Of a DNA stretch of 64,000 nucleotides, positions 25,772-34,727 are shown in pieces. This DNA is from Chryseobacterium nepalense (GTDB lineage Bacteria > Bacteroidota > Bacteroidia > Flavobacteriales > Weeksellaceae), in NCBI RefSeq assembly GCF_023195755.1, contig NZ_CP096203.1, positions 1,054,001 through 1,118,000 of the forward strand, written 5' to 3'. The number at the start of each line of letters is the position of its first letter. Positions within the stretch are counted from its first letter, which is position 1. Made by a program: the position numbers and the translations under genes. A model generated the notes under the pieces. It ran no database searches and was not told the origin of the DNA. It worked only from the letters and a program-made list of their open reading frames with translations.

Positions 25772-28771
25772 TTATTGAACAACAATTTTAAAATTGCTAT
25801 TTAAGTTCTCCCCGGAAACATTCAGAATATAATTTCCTGCAACCTTTCTGCTTGCAATATTAAAATTAAATACGCCATTTCCATTAGCATTAATCTTTTC
25901 TTTAAAGATGATTTTTCCCGTCATATCAATAACGGTCGCGGTAAGGCTGGATTTCTTATACTCAGGAAGTTTGATGGACAGCTGGTCTTTTACAGGATTC
26001 GGATACACCGTTCCCATATTTTTGCTGATGCTGAATTCATCATTACTCAATACAGCCTGGTTATATAGTGAATAAACTTCCGCCGCTGTTAATGCATAGT
26101 TGTACATTTTAAGCTCATCAAAGGCACCTTTATATGGAGCAGAAGCATTGGCAGTCGCCTGAAATTCCAGCTCACCGATATTTCCGATGATAAAATCACT
26201 AGACTCACCAATTCCTGTAACAGCCGTTTCATCTCCTTCGGAACTTAAAATACCATTGGTATAAATTCTTATTTTATGAGCAATAACATCACGCTGGATC
26301 ACAACATGCACCCAATTATTGGTAAAATAATTAGCGATGGGTGAGGTAATTTCTTTTTTAGTGACATTATCGTCAATTGCAAAACGGAGCTGCCCCCCTT
26401 TGATTTCTACATTAAAGCGTTTTCCGGTAGCTCCTGTAGAAGCATTAGCCGTTATAGAACCTTTGCAAAGAACGTATAAACTTGTAGAGGAAGAAGACGG
26501 AATCATGCTCGCCGGTGCTTTCATCCAGTAAGAAACCGTAAAAGAATTAGCATTAAATAAAATCTGATCCTGGTGAGGAATGCTTGCAATGTAGATATTG
26601 TTTGGAGCTGTAGCAAGATCCAGGGCATAATTTTCTTTTCCGGGAACCCGTACATTGGCATTATCATAGGAAGTATTTAACGTTCCATGATTGGCAAAAG
26701 ATGTCACATCTGCAATCTGTGTCCCTGACGAAGGCGCTTCTGTGAAAGGCCAGCTTCCGACCAGTGTCTGTGTTAATGCACGAAAAGACCATACATCACC
26801 TGTCGCAGTACCCAAAGTATTCGTAGCATCTACTCTCCAATAATAATTCGTTGCAGGATTAAGGTTGTTTAACTGATAAGAAGGTGAAGCGCTGTAAGAG
26901 ACCGTTCCGATATTACTTAAATTTCCCGGATCTGTTCCGAAATAAACGGAATATGTTGTTGTATTTGTGCTTCCATTCCATTTTAAAAGCAGATTTCCGC
27001 TGTTTAATTCTGCACCGGTATTTCCATTTGCAGGAACGGGATTGATTGCTTTTGTCGGCGGTGAAGGAATTGGCGGTGTTGTTACTGAAGCATTTGAAGT
27101 GTATACAGAAGACTCTGAAGCATTGACTGCTTTTACCCTGTAGTAATACTGCGTATCTGGGGTTAACCCAGTTTCGTTATATGTTGTTGTATTCGCACCT
27201 AATGTCGCAATCACCGAAAAATTTGTCCCGTTGTCTGAACGTTCCAAAACATAACCTGTTTCGTTCGTGGCATTATCATTCCAGTTAACCGTTAGAGAGC
27301 TTACAGCAGGATTTCCTGTTGTCACTGCATTGGTGAAATTCAGATTGGTTGGCGGAATAATAAAATCCGGAGCCGTTGTAGTGGGTAAACCGTTAATGTA
27401 AACTTCAATATTCAGATATGGTGCATTGGTAGCACTTACTTCCAGAGCGTCGAAAACATTTTTATCAGTTCCATGGGCATCTTCCCACGCATCCGGCATT
27501 CCGTCATTATCGGTATCCAAAGGAGCCGGTGCGCCATAAACGTGTCCTGCCCCTCCATTGGTAAAACCAAATTGGTTGGCTAAATCAGTCTGCACATAAA
27601 CATAGGTAGCGGTAGTTCCTTTCGACTGCAAGTCTGAAATCATTAAATTATCCACCTGGTCACGTCTTGGATAAGATGCTCCCACTCTGGAAACAATATT
27701 GTCGTATGCTTCCTGGGCACTTAATGCAGGGTTTTTCACCGGATAATCATAAGGAGCACTTAATATCGCTGTAGGGTCACCGACCGGATAGCCCGTTAAA
27801 TCCTGAGGAACCAGGGAACCATCGAGTAATCCATTCTTATTATTATCGAAATAATTTCCGGAACCATAGAGGTTAAAATTAGCATTCCCGACGCTGAAAG
27901 GGGTAGTTACTGTATTGCTTGTATTAGGTCCTCCAATAAAATAATTATTGATGATATTCGCGAAAGAACTTCCCGCAGAATCCCCGCCCATGATGTAAGC
28001 TTCTCCGGATTGGGTATGCCCATAGGTATTTCCGTAATTGCCCCAGTTGTACACCACATTGTTTACAAACTCATTAATGCCTTTTATTTTATTATTACGC
28101 GTCTTGTTGCAGATGTATAAATTTCCGATCAGGCTTATTTTACCTCCCGGTGGAGGCTGCATCAGTCCGCCGGCAGAATGATTGTGACGGTGCATTCCCT
28201 GACCGATAATAGAATTCTGAATCGTTATATTATCAGGCGCTGTGCCGTTATTATCCCAGTTCACCGAGAAAACTTCGTCCGTGCCCCAGGTAAAAGTCAT
28301 GTGATCCAAAATGATATTTGCTCCGTTGGCAATTCCTGAGGCATCCTGGTTTTGAGAAGTCCCTCCGTAACGGATTCTGAGATATCTTGCAATGGTATTA
28401 TTGGCTCCTGTAAAGGATACTCTCGGTCCCAAAAACACAATTCCCTCTCCGGGAGCGGTCTGTCCGGCAATCGTTGTGTTGGCCGCAACAGCAACAATGG
28501 ACTGTAAATTCACAATACCTCCCACTTTGAAGATGACAAATCTTCCCGGCTGGCTCACTGCATCACGGAATGAGCCCGGTCCACTGTCATTTAAGTTGGT
28601 AACTAAATAAACCTGGGGATTGGTAGCACCTCTCGCTCCTGTCGTAAATCTTCCAAAACCGGTAGCTTCCGGAAAGGCTAATGTCTGTGCCTGTAAATCA
28701 AATGTGGAATAGGTTAATCCGCAAAACAGTAAGGCCGTAAGGGTGTGTTTAGGTAGTAATGATTTTATCAT
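25772..28771 (-). CDS. T9SS-exported modular polysaccharide-lyase-like protein
   Basis: A 999-residue secreted protein. Signal peptide to about residue 29 (AQTLAFPEA start of mature part). Residues about 31-340 form a right-handed beta-helix of the pectate lyase type (GFGRFTTGARGAT, VYLVTNLNDSGPGSFRDAV, FKVGGIV, the classic PL1-like opening). Near residue 425 DTDNDGMPDAWED is a calcium-binding spacer. Two fibronectin type III domains (about 478-670) and a LamG/concanavalin-like domain (about 675-900) follow. The last about 80 residues are a T9SS sorting domain (YPNPVKDQLSIKLP ... GNYILNVSGENLNSNFKIVVQ ending). Expected to act at the surface or outside, on plant or algal uronate polymers; substrate not provable. 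Single gene with its own terminator. Confidence 0.9.
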   Translation of the reverse strand: MIKSLLPKHTLTALLFCGLTYSTFDLQAQTLAFPEATGFGRFTTGARGATNPQVYLVTNLNDSGPGSFRDAVSQPGRFVIFKVGGIVNLQSIVAVAANTTIAGQTAPGEGIVFLGPRVSFTGANNTIARYLRIRYGGTSQNQDASGIANGANIILDHMTFTWGTDEVFSVNWDNNGTAPDNITIQNSIIGQGMHRHNHSAGGLMQPPPGGKISLIGNLYICNKTRNNKIKGINEFVNNVVYNWGNYGNTYGHTQSGEAYIMGGDSAGSSFANIINNYFIGGPNTSNTVTTPFSVGNANFNLYGSGNYFDNNKNGLLDGSLVPQDLTGYPVGDPTAILSAPYDYPVKNPALSAQEAYDNIVSRVGASYPRRDQVDNLMISDLQSKGTTATYVYVQTDLANQFGFTNGGAGHVYGAPAPLDTDNDGMPDAWEDAHGTDKNVFDALEVSATNAPYLNIEVYINGLPTTTAPDFIIPPTNLNFTNAVTTGNPAVSSLTVNWNDNATNETGYVLERSDNGTNFSVIATLGANTTTYNETGLTPDTQYYYRVKAVNASESSVYTSNASVTTPPIPSPPTKAINPVPANGNTGAELNSGNLLLKWNGSTNTTTYSVYFGTDPGNLSNIGTVSYSASPSYQLNNLNPATNYYWRVDATNTLGTATGDVWSFRALTQTLVGSWPFTEAPSSGTQIADVTSFANHGTLNTSYDNANVRVPGKENYALDLATAPNNIYIASIPHQDQILFNANSFTVSYWMKAPASMIPSSSSTSLYVLCKGSITANASTGATGKRFNVEIKGGQLRFAIDDNVTKKEITSPIANYFTNNWVHVVIQRDVIAHKIRIYTNGILSSEGDETAVTGIGESSDFIIGNIGELEFQATANASAPYKGAFDELKMYNYALTAAEVYSLYNQAVLSNDEFSISKNMGTVYPNPVKDQLSIKLPEYKKSSLTATVIDMTGKIIFKEKINANGNGVFNFNIASRKVAGNYILNVSGENLNSNFKIVVQ

Positions 28772-29105
28772 ATGATTAATTTTGTGTTAACTAATCTAAA
28801 CACAAACGTAAATACAGGCATCCTGCTGCATCCTGCTGAACGATTACGACTCAATCAATTACGATATTAAATAAAAAAAGGAGACTCCATTCTGCCCTAT
28901 TATTTAGATTATTATCACAATAAAATGAGGAAATACATTAAGCTTAGATTGGATTTCTTGTGTTTTTTTCTTTTGCGTTGGAATAAATTAAAAATCAATT
29001 ATAACAAATCAATCGTTTTCGGAAGACTTTTTTTATATTTGATTATATTTTGAATTGACGCAATGCATGAAGACAAAAGTTGTGTTAAATTTTAAAACCA
29101 ACAAT
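28772..29105. other. Gene-free left border of the accessory island
   Basis: Promoter of the lyase-like gene sits at the left end; beyond about 28850 no ORF or strong hairpin is seen. The sequence becomes visibly more AT-rich toward the island. Confidence 0.4.
28803..28810 (-). promoter_or_regulatory. Probable -7 box of the T9SS lyase-like gene
   Basis: On the minus strand TACGTTTG matches TAnnTTTG exactly, 31 bases before the ATG at 28771. No clear TTG at -33. Confidence 0.45.
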
Positions 29106-29454
29106 ATGCATATAGATTCAATCAGAGAAATGATTGCTGAAAATTAAATAATTCCTTTGATTTTTGGAATTATTGCTTGACAGATACTAATCCAGGAAAT
29201 TATGGAGCAGAAGAATGGGAAGTTAATGCAACTATGGAAAATATCTATGTTGACATTCCAAATAGAAATTTCACATTCAAAGAAGTTGAATTTAATTTTG
29301 ACGTAATACTAAACTCAAGCGGTGCAGACGGATTTGATGAAAATTTTTTCTTTTAGTAGACGGAAATGGAGAATTCGATTTTCCTGAAAGTGATAAAATA
29401 ATTTTAAAAGAACTCAAATTACTAACAACTTTAGATTTATACTCTGAAGAATAA
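29106..29454 (+). pseudogene. Broken small accessory gene
   Basis: The first frame reads MHIDSIREMIAEN then stop (29106-29147). A second frame from about 29177 reads TDTNPGNYGAEEWEVN... to GADGFDENFFF and hits TAG near 29353. Shifting frame there gives LVDGNGEFDFPESDK... ending LYSEE at TAA 29452-29454. So an internal stop/frame change and a second frameshift break what looks like one acidic gene of about 115 residues. Codon use is AT-rich like its neighbours. The following 102-residue gene begins seven bases later. It resembles small immunity-type or orphan accessory proteins in composition; no family is recognised. Confidence 0.6.
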
Positions 29455-29461
29455 CAAACAC

Positions 29462-29770
29462 ATGAAAGAAATCTACAATCAAATAATAGAAAACACTAAA
29501 AGAATTTCTACTGAACAAGAATACTTTAGTCTTCCAACAATTGAAAACGCAACAATTACTACAGAAGATTTAGAAGCAACTGGTGCAACTCTACTCAAAA
29601 GAAAATACATTATTGAAAATGAAGAGGGTAAAATTGAAATCTTATATGAATCGAAAGACAAATGTAGAGTTCATCAAGTTAATCCAGATTGGAATAAAAT
29701 AGAAATTACTTTTAGTGGCGCAAATGGAGAAAAAGACAGCTACACAGATGGCTGGTCTGATAAAATGTAA
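29462..29770 (+). CDS. Small acidic orphan protein of the accessory island
   Basis: A 102-residue soluble protein starting MKEIYNQIIENTKRISTEQEYF, with no signal peptide, membrane helix or known motif. It begins seven bases after the pseudogene and ends 13 bases before an imperfect palindrome with TAAC/GTTA ends. Size, acidity and position next to a decayed gene resemble immunity or antitoxin genes of polymorphic systems, but this is only resemblance. Codon usage is AT-rich and unlike the flanking core genes, pointing to recent acquisition. Confidence 0.6.
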   Translation: MKEIYNQIIENTKRISTEQEYFSLPTIENATITTEDLEATGATLLKRKYIIENEEGKIEILYESKDKCRVHQVNPDWNKIEITFSGANGEKDSYTDGWSDKM

Positions 29771-29782
29771 AAAAACTTCACA

Positions 29783-29875
29783 TAACATCGGTTTTGAGCA
29801 ATGGCGGAGCTTAGGACATATTTGGAAAGGCTTGGTGCTGAAAAACCGCCACTGACGCAAAGCCACAAGACGTTA
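29783..29875. repeat. attC-like imperfect palindrome upstream of the HEPN-like gene
   Basis: Left TAAC (29783-29786) faces GTTA (29872-29875), and inner TGGCGG (29802-29807) faces CCGCCA (29846-29851). Between them matches are interrupted by mismatches and a central unpaired part of about 38 bases. Long imperfect palindromes with AAC/GTT ends are the layout of integron attC sites, though the canonical RYYYAAC/GTTRRRY boxes are not exact. It separates the 102-residue gene from the 387-residue gene. Confidence 0.5.
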
Positions 29876-29907
29876 CCTTCAATTTTACAACAACATTACT
29901 TCATCAA

Positions 29908-31071
29908 ATGAAAATAGCTTTACATTTTAATGCTGATCATGAAAGTTTAGGCTCACTTTACGGTTACACAATTTATGAAGAAATTTTTAAAGTTATTTTA
30001 GAAAATAGAACTTTAAATATTTCTTCTAAACTTTTTGTAGGAGATTTATTATTTTTATTATATAGCCAAGAGGAAGTTCAGAAAAAGGTTGAAGAAAATG
30101 TAACATCTACAACGTATCAAGTGAATCCAGAAAAATATTATCAGTTAATTGAAAGTTGGTTATATTCTGAGGAAAATAATTGGAAAAAATTTGACAGTAA
30201 AAGACTCGAAAATTCTTTAAATCATAATATTTTTGCCGTATGTTTTGAAAGCTTAGATTTAAAATGGGCTGAATATTTATTTGAAAATCTTAAAGATTAT
30301 GAACCTTTTATAGGAGCAATGGAAATAAATGATTCAAACAAAACACATTGGATGCTTTATAGTCGTACACTAATACCATATGCAAGGATAAGAAATAAAA
30401 AACTGAATTTATTCCATGATAGTTTTGAAAGTGATGATTTAGACACAGAAATGCAAAAGGAATATTTGAAGATTGGTTTTGAAAGTGTTGAATTTGAAGA
30501 CTTGAAACTTAAATATTCAATATTTGATAGTTTCCATGATTACGAACATGCAAGACGAGTTGCTGAATGGAAAAAAGGATTTGGCTCATCTCTAGCATAT
30601 ATAGCAGATAATGTAGTATCGCAATTATCTGATATCGCACCTGATTTAGGTAACAAATTATGGTCAGCTTTAAATACGTATGAAAGTTCAGAAACTAATG
30701 AACAATTTGCTCAAGTTGTGACAACTTGTAGAAGAATATTTGAATATGTTACAGATTGTATTTTTCCACCACAAAATGAACTAAACGGAAATGGAAATTC
30801 ATTGAAAGCAGATAAATATAAAAATCGAATATATGAATATAGTAAACAGAACAAATTAAGTTCTACAAACATTGATTTAATTACTGCTTCAACGGAACTA
30901 TTATTTGCACAATGGTCAAAATTGAATAATCTCGCAAATAAAGGAGTTCATGCAGAAGTATATAGGGATGAAACTAGAAGATGTTTAATTAGAACTGTAT
31001 TAATGCTTGATGATATAATTTCACTGAAAGATGGATCATTTGAAATTCAACCAAATATAAATTTGAGCTAA
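29908..31071 (+). CDS. Accessory protein with C-terminal HEPN-like helical domain, defence-type
   Basis: A 387-residue cytoplasmic protein. The N-terminal half (to about 210) is unrecognised and rich in Asn/Lys/Glu. The C-terminal part, from EWKKGFGSSLAYIADNVV on, is alpha-helical. LWSALNTYESSETNEQFAQVVTTCRRIFEYVTD and LANKGVHAEVYRDETRRCL (NKGVHAE) recall a helical domain seen in abortive-infection-type and other defence proteins (from memory). Catalytic HEPN RxxxH is not evident. Codon use is AT-rich, unlike gcvP next door. It is bounded on both sides by long imperfect palindromes, as a mobile cassette would be. Anti-phage role is inference. Confidence 0.65.
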   Translation: MKIALHFNADHESLGSLYGYTIYEEIFKVILENRTLNISSKLFVGDLLFLLYSQEEVQKKVEENVTSTTYQVNPEKYYQLIESWLYSEENNWKKFDSKRLENSLNHNIFAVCFESLDLKWAEYLFENLKDYEPFIGAMEINDSNKTHWMLYSRTLIPYARIRNKKLNLFHDSFESDDLDTEMQKEYLKIGFESVEFEDLKLKYSIFDSFHDYEHARRVAEWKKGFGSSLAYIADNVVSQLSDIAPDLGNKLWSALNTYESSETNEQFAQVVTTCRRIFEYVTDCIFPPQNELNGNGNSLKADKYKNRIYEYSKQNKLSSTNIDLITASTELLFAQWSKLNNLANKGVHAEVYRDETRRCLIRTVLMLDDIISLKDGSFEIQPNINLS

Positions 31072-31072
31072 A

Positions 31073-31187
31073 AAACTGCAGTTAAAATTGTATTGCCAAA
31101 ATGATGGGAGAAATGCAAAATTGAAAAGCATGTTTTCATTCCGCTCATGCTTTTCAACTCTGCAAATTTTTGTAAGTTAGCAGTATT
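31073..31187. repeat. attC-like imperfect palindrome downstream of the HEPN-like gene
   Basis: A perfect 12-bp core TTGAAAAGCATG / CATGCTTTTCAA (31121-31132 with 31146-31157, loop 13) is extended by TGCAAAATT against AATTTTTGCA-like pairing and outer ACTGC (31075-31079) against GCAGT (31180-31184). The whole is about 115 bases. It follows the 387-residue gene as the other palindrome precedes it. Confidence 0.5.
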
Positions 31188-31191
31188 TATG

Positions 31192-31258
31192 AAGTATTCG
31201 CTACCTATGTGTGTCGTTGAACTTTGAGTCCTTTGAAAGTCCGACCTCGCTAATACTT
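31192..31258. repeat. Second imperfect palindrome at the island's right border
   Basis: AAGTATTCGC (31192-31201) faces GCTAATACTT (31249-31258), and GTCG..ACTTT (31213-31225) faces GAAAGTCCGAC (31234-31244). It stands between the palindrome above and the gcvP terminator and is the last non-core sequence on this side. Confidence 0.4.
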
Positions 31259-31292
31259 TTTATTTTAAATCAATTCAAATTAATTTTCCACC

Positions 31293-31323
31293 AAAAAAAT
31301 CCCTCTCATCACTGAAAGGGATT
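31293..31323 (-). terminator. Terminator of gcvP
   Basis: AATCCCT / AGGGATT stem around 31298-31323. On the minus strand a run of seven T follows, 22 bases past the stop codon. Confidence 0.82.
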
Positions 31324-31344
31324 AATTATATAAAAAAATTTTGA

Positions 31345-34203
31345 TTACATATAAGCTTCAATAGGCTCACAAGTACATACTAAGTTTCTGTCTCCGTAGG
31401 CTTCATCTACTCTTGAAACGGAAGCAAAGAATTTATGATCTCTCACCCACTCCAGCGGATATGCTGCTTTCTCTCTGCTGTATGGTTTATCCCATGAATC
31501 AGAGATTACCAATTGCTCCGTGTGAGGTGCATTTTTCAACACGTTGTTTGCCGGATCTGCATCACCGTTTGCAATCTCATCAATTTCATGCTTGATCGCG
31601 ATTAATGCTTCTGCAAAACGATCGATTTCAGCTTTGCTTTCAGATTCTGTAGGCTCAATCATCAATGTTCCTGCCACAGGGAAAGAAACGGTCGGCGCGT
31701 GGAATCCGTAATCCATAAGTCTTTTCGCAACATCTGCCACTTCAATTCCTAACGATTTGAACTGTCTGAAATCTACGATACATTCGTGTGCTACTCTTCC
31801 GTTTTCGTTGGAATATAAGATCGGGAAATGCTCGGCTAAAATTTCTTTTAAATAGTTTGCGTTCAGAATAGCATGCTCCGTTGCTTTTTTCAACCCTGAA
31901 GTTCCTAACATTTTGATGTATGCATAAGAAATATTCAGAATTAATCCTGAACCGTAAGGTGCTGCGGAAATACCGTCTATTGATTCTTTAGAACCGATTT
32001 TAATGTTCGCATTGGAAGGTAAGAAAGGCACCAAATGTTTAGCCACACAGATCGGGCCAACGCCAGGGCCTCCTCCACCGTGAGGAATTGCGAAAGTTTT
32101 ATGTAAGTTTAAGTGACAAACGTCTGCCCCGATATTCCCAGGACTTGTGTATCCTACCTGTGCGTTCATGTTAGCTCCGTCCATATATACCTGTCCGCCA
32201 TGCTCATGGATCAAAGAAGTAATTTCTTTAATGTTGGCATCGAAGAATCCGTAAGTTGAAGGATATGTGATCATTACACAGGAAAGATTTTCAGAATGCT
32301 GTTCTGCTTTAGCTTTTAAATCATCGAAGTCGATTTCACCGTTTTCAAGGTTTTTCACTACCACGATCTTCATTCCTGCCATTGCTGCAGACGCCGGGTT
32401 TGTTCCGTGTGCTGATTGCGGAATTAAAACAACATTTCTATGGCCTTCACCTCTAGAGATATGATATTCTCTGATCACCATTAAACCTGCGTATTCTCCC
32501 TGTGCACCGGAATTCGGCTGTAAAGAAGTTCCTGCAAATCCTGTAATTTCAGCTAAATCTTTTTCCAGTTCGCTGATCATTTCCTGATAACCTGCTGCCT
32601 GATTCACCGGTACAAATGGGTGAATTGCTCCCCAGTTTTCCCATGAAAGCGGTAGCATCTGCGTTGCTGCGTTAAGCTTCATTGTACAAGAACCTAAAGA
32701 AATCATAGAGTGTGTCAATGATAAATCTTTTCTTTCCAGGCGCTTGATGTAACGCATCAGTTCTGTTTCCGTATGGTATTTATTAAATACTTCTTCCGTA
32801 AGAATTTCGTCTTTTCTTAAATTCTCATCAGGAATGCTGTATCCTTCTTTTATTTCTAATTTGAAACTTTGCTTATCTTTAAACTGAGCAAAAGATGCCA
32901 TCAGATAATTCAGTTTATCCAACGTTGTACTTTCGTTGATCGCAATACTTACCACACCTTCCGTGAAATAATTCAGGTTGAGTTTATGATCAAGCATCAT
33001 TCTCATCAGTCTTCCTTTTTCATCTTCACTAAGGTTGATTTTTACCGTATCGAAAATCGGTTCTTCAACGATGTCATATCCTAATGCTTTAAGCCCGTTT
33101 TTAAGAGCATTTGCTTTAAAGTGAATCTGATCTGCGATATAGTTCAATCCTTTCGGACCATGGTAAACAGCATACATTCCAGCCATTACTGCCAGAAGAA
33201 CCTGGGCTGTACAGATGTTTGATGTTGCTCTCTCTCTTTTAATGTGCTGCTCTCTGGTCTGTAATGCCATTCTGAGGGCACGTTTTCCGTAAGCATCCTG
33301 AGAAACCCCGATAATTCTTCCCGGGATATCTCTTTTATAATCTTCCTTACAAGAGAAGAATGCCGCGTGAGGTCCTCCGTATCCCAACGGAATACCAAAT
33401 CTCTGCGTTGTCCCTACAGCACAGTCGGCACCCATTGATGCAGGAGATTTTAGCTTAACCAAAGCCATCGGATCGCAGGCAACTACTACCTGTAGATCTG
33501 ATTTTTTATATTCAGCGATATTTTGAGTATAGTCTAAAACGATTCCGTTTTTACCAGGATATTGCAATAATACACCGAAGTAAGAACCGTCGAATTCATG
33601 AGAAGCATGATCTCCTTCAACGATTTCAATTTCCAGTCCTTCTGCTTTTGTTTTTAAAACGGAAACCGTCTGCGGTAATACAAGATCTGAAACGAAGAAT
33701 TTATTAGCTCCTGCCTTTTTCTGATCTTTTGTTCTGTTATTGAAGAACATGTGCATGGCTTCTGCTGCTGCGGTGGATTCGTCCAGCAATGATGCATTTG
33801 CCAAGGCAAAACCTGTAAGATCACATACAACAGTCTGGAAATTAAGAAGCGCTTCCAGCCTTCCCTGTGCTATTTCCGCCTGATAAGGAGTATATGCAGT
33901 ATACCAGCTCGGGTTTTCAAAGATATTTCTCTGAATAGCCGAAGGCAACAGCGTGTTATGATATCCAAAACCGATATAGCTGGTGTAATCCGTATTTTTC
34001 GATGCCAGCTCTTTCGAATGATTCAGCATTTCGTATTCTGAAAGCGGTTCTGAAATGTCAAGATCTTTCTCTAAGCGGATAGAAGAAGGAATGGTTTGAG
34101 AGATGAGCTCTTCAACACTTGAAACGCCAATTTTTTCCAGCATTGCCTGTTTATCGGCTTCATTTACTGAAATGTGGCGGCTCACAAACTGTTCTGTATT
34201 CAT
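31345..34203 (-). CDS. gcvP: Glycine dehydrogenase (decarboxylating), P-protein of the glycine cleavage system
   Basis: The 952-residue homodimer-type P-protein uses PLP to decarboxylate glycine and load the aminomethyl group onto the H-protein lipoyl arm. The PLP lysine lies in LNLHKTFAIPHGGGGPGVGP in the second half (about residue 695). N-terminal FVSRHISVNEADKQAMLEKIG and YTPYQAEIAQGRLEALLNFQT are standard blocks. The single fused chain, rather than split P1/P2, is normal for Bacteroidetes. No gcvT or gcvH is adjacent, and no glycine riboswitch is seen upstream. ATG at 34203 gives MNTEQFVSRHIS. Confidence 0.97.
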   Translation of the reverse strand: MNTEQFVSRHISVNEADKQAMLEKIGVSSVEELISQTIPSSIRLEKDLDISEPLSEYEMLNHSKELASKNTDYTSYIGFGYHNTLLPSAIQRNIFENPSWYTAYTPYQAEIAQGRLEALLNFQTVVCDLTGFALANASLLDESTAAAEAMHMFFNNRTKDQKKAGANKFFVSDLVLPQTVSVLKTKAEGLEIEIVEGDHASHEFDGSYFGVLLQYPGKNGIVLDYTQNIAEYKKSDLQVVVACDPMALVKLKSPASMGADCAVGTTQRFGIPLGYGGPHAAFFSCKEDYKRDIPGRIIGVSQDAYGKRALRMALQTREQHIKRERATSNICTAQVLLAVMAGMYAVYHGPKGLNYIADQIHFKANALKNGLKALGYDIVEEPIFDTVKINLSEDEKGRLMRMMLDHKLNLNYFTEGVVSIAINESTTLDKLNYLMASFAQFKDKQSFKLEIKEGYSIPDENLRKDEILTEEVFNKYHTETELMRYIKRLERKDLSLTHSMISLGSCTMKLNAATQMLPLSWENWGAIHPFVPVNQAAGYQEMISELEKDLAEITGFAGTSLQPNSGAQGEYAGLMVIREYHISRGEGHRNVVLIPQSAHGTNPASAAMAGMKIVVVKNLENGEIDFDDLKAKAEQHSENLSCVMITYPSTYGFFDANIKEITSLIHEHGGQVYMDGANMNAQVGYTSPGNIGADVCHLNLHKTFAIPHGGGGPGVGPICVAKHLVPFLPSNANIKIGSKESIDGISAAPYGSGLILNISYAYIKMLGTSGLKKATEHAILNANYLKEILAEHFPILYSNENGRVAHECIVDFRQFKSLGIEVADVAKRLMDYGFHAPTVSFPVAGTLMIEPTESESKAEIDRFAEALIAIKHEIDEIANGDADPANNVLKNAPHTEQLVISDSWDKPYSREKAAYPLEWVRDHKFFASVSRVDEAYGDRNLVCTCEPIEAYM

Positions 34204-34571
34204 TTTTATTTATTAGATTTTGTTGTAAAAAAGATTCGTAAAATTACGATTTTTTAGAAAATTGTACAAGTAAATTAAGAACGTACAGAAATTACAAAAA
34301 GTATATTATCCTATCAATATTAAGAGGTTTTTATTGTCATTTTGAAATAAAAATAAGGCAAATACTCAATTTTGCATAAATTATTTCAGTTTTTATTTTT
34401 TTTAATTCTTTAAAAACTAACCCAAAAACATGGACAAATGAATACAATTTTATTATAAAATTATTATAAGGAATGAATTTTTCATTTATGCACTAACCAT
34501 TTATTATTCAACCTAATAAATTTCATGAAATTTTATTATCTGTATTTATTCTAAATTAATATATTTGCATC
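34204..34571. other. AT-rich intergenic region between gcvP and the Cys-rich small gene
   Basis: Divergent spacer of about 370 bases. Near gcvP the minus strand shows TAATTTTA, one mismatch from the -7 consensus. At the right end lies the TATATTTG box of the small gene. No ORF, repeat or hairpin of note in between. Confidence 0.4.
34560..34567 (+). promoter_or_regulatory. -7 box directly before the Cys-rich small gene
   Basis: TATATTTG matches TAnnTTTG exactly. The first ATG (34572) starts only four bases after it and the second (34578) ten bases after, so the transcript would be leaderless or nearly so. No obvious -33 TTG. Confidence 0.45.
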
Positions 34572-34727
34572 ATGAACATGATTGTCCCATTTAAAGTACC
34601 GCCTTTAGCGCCTGTATATTCTGCAAATTCTGAAGAAATGTATTGTGGTGATAAGAAATCCTGCTGCAAGAAATTTAAAAAAGGAAAACGGTGCAAGAAA
34701 TGCCCCGGAAGAAAGAAGATGGCCTAA
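34572..34727 (+). CDS. Small Cys/Lys-rich protein (51 residues)
   Basis: ATG at 34572 (second possible start at 34578), TAA at 34725-34727. The peptide starts [20 protein letters not shown] and ends with a basic, Cys-rich tail: [26 protein letters not shown]. Five cysteines (C, CC, C, C) with lysines suggest a metal or nucleic-acid binding knot. Similar tiny Cys-rich proteins are annotated as hypothetical in Chryseobacterium (from memory). Its last four bases overlap the stop codon of the convergent J-domain gene. It has its own -7 box. Confidence 0.65.
   Translation: MNMIVPFKVPPLAPVYSANSEEMYCGDKKSCCKKFKKGKRCKKCPGRKKMA

Noticed and set aside
31345..34571. Glycine riboswitch upstream of gcvP
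   Set aside because: The gcvP leader is AT-rich and shows no paired-aptamer pattern.
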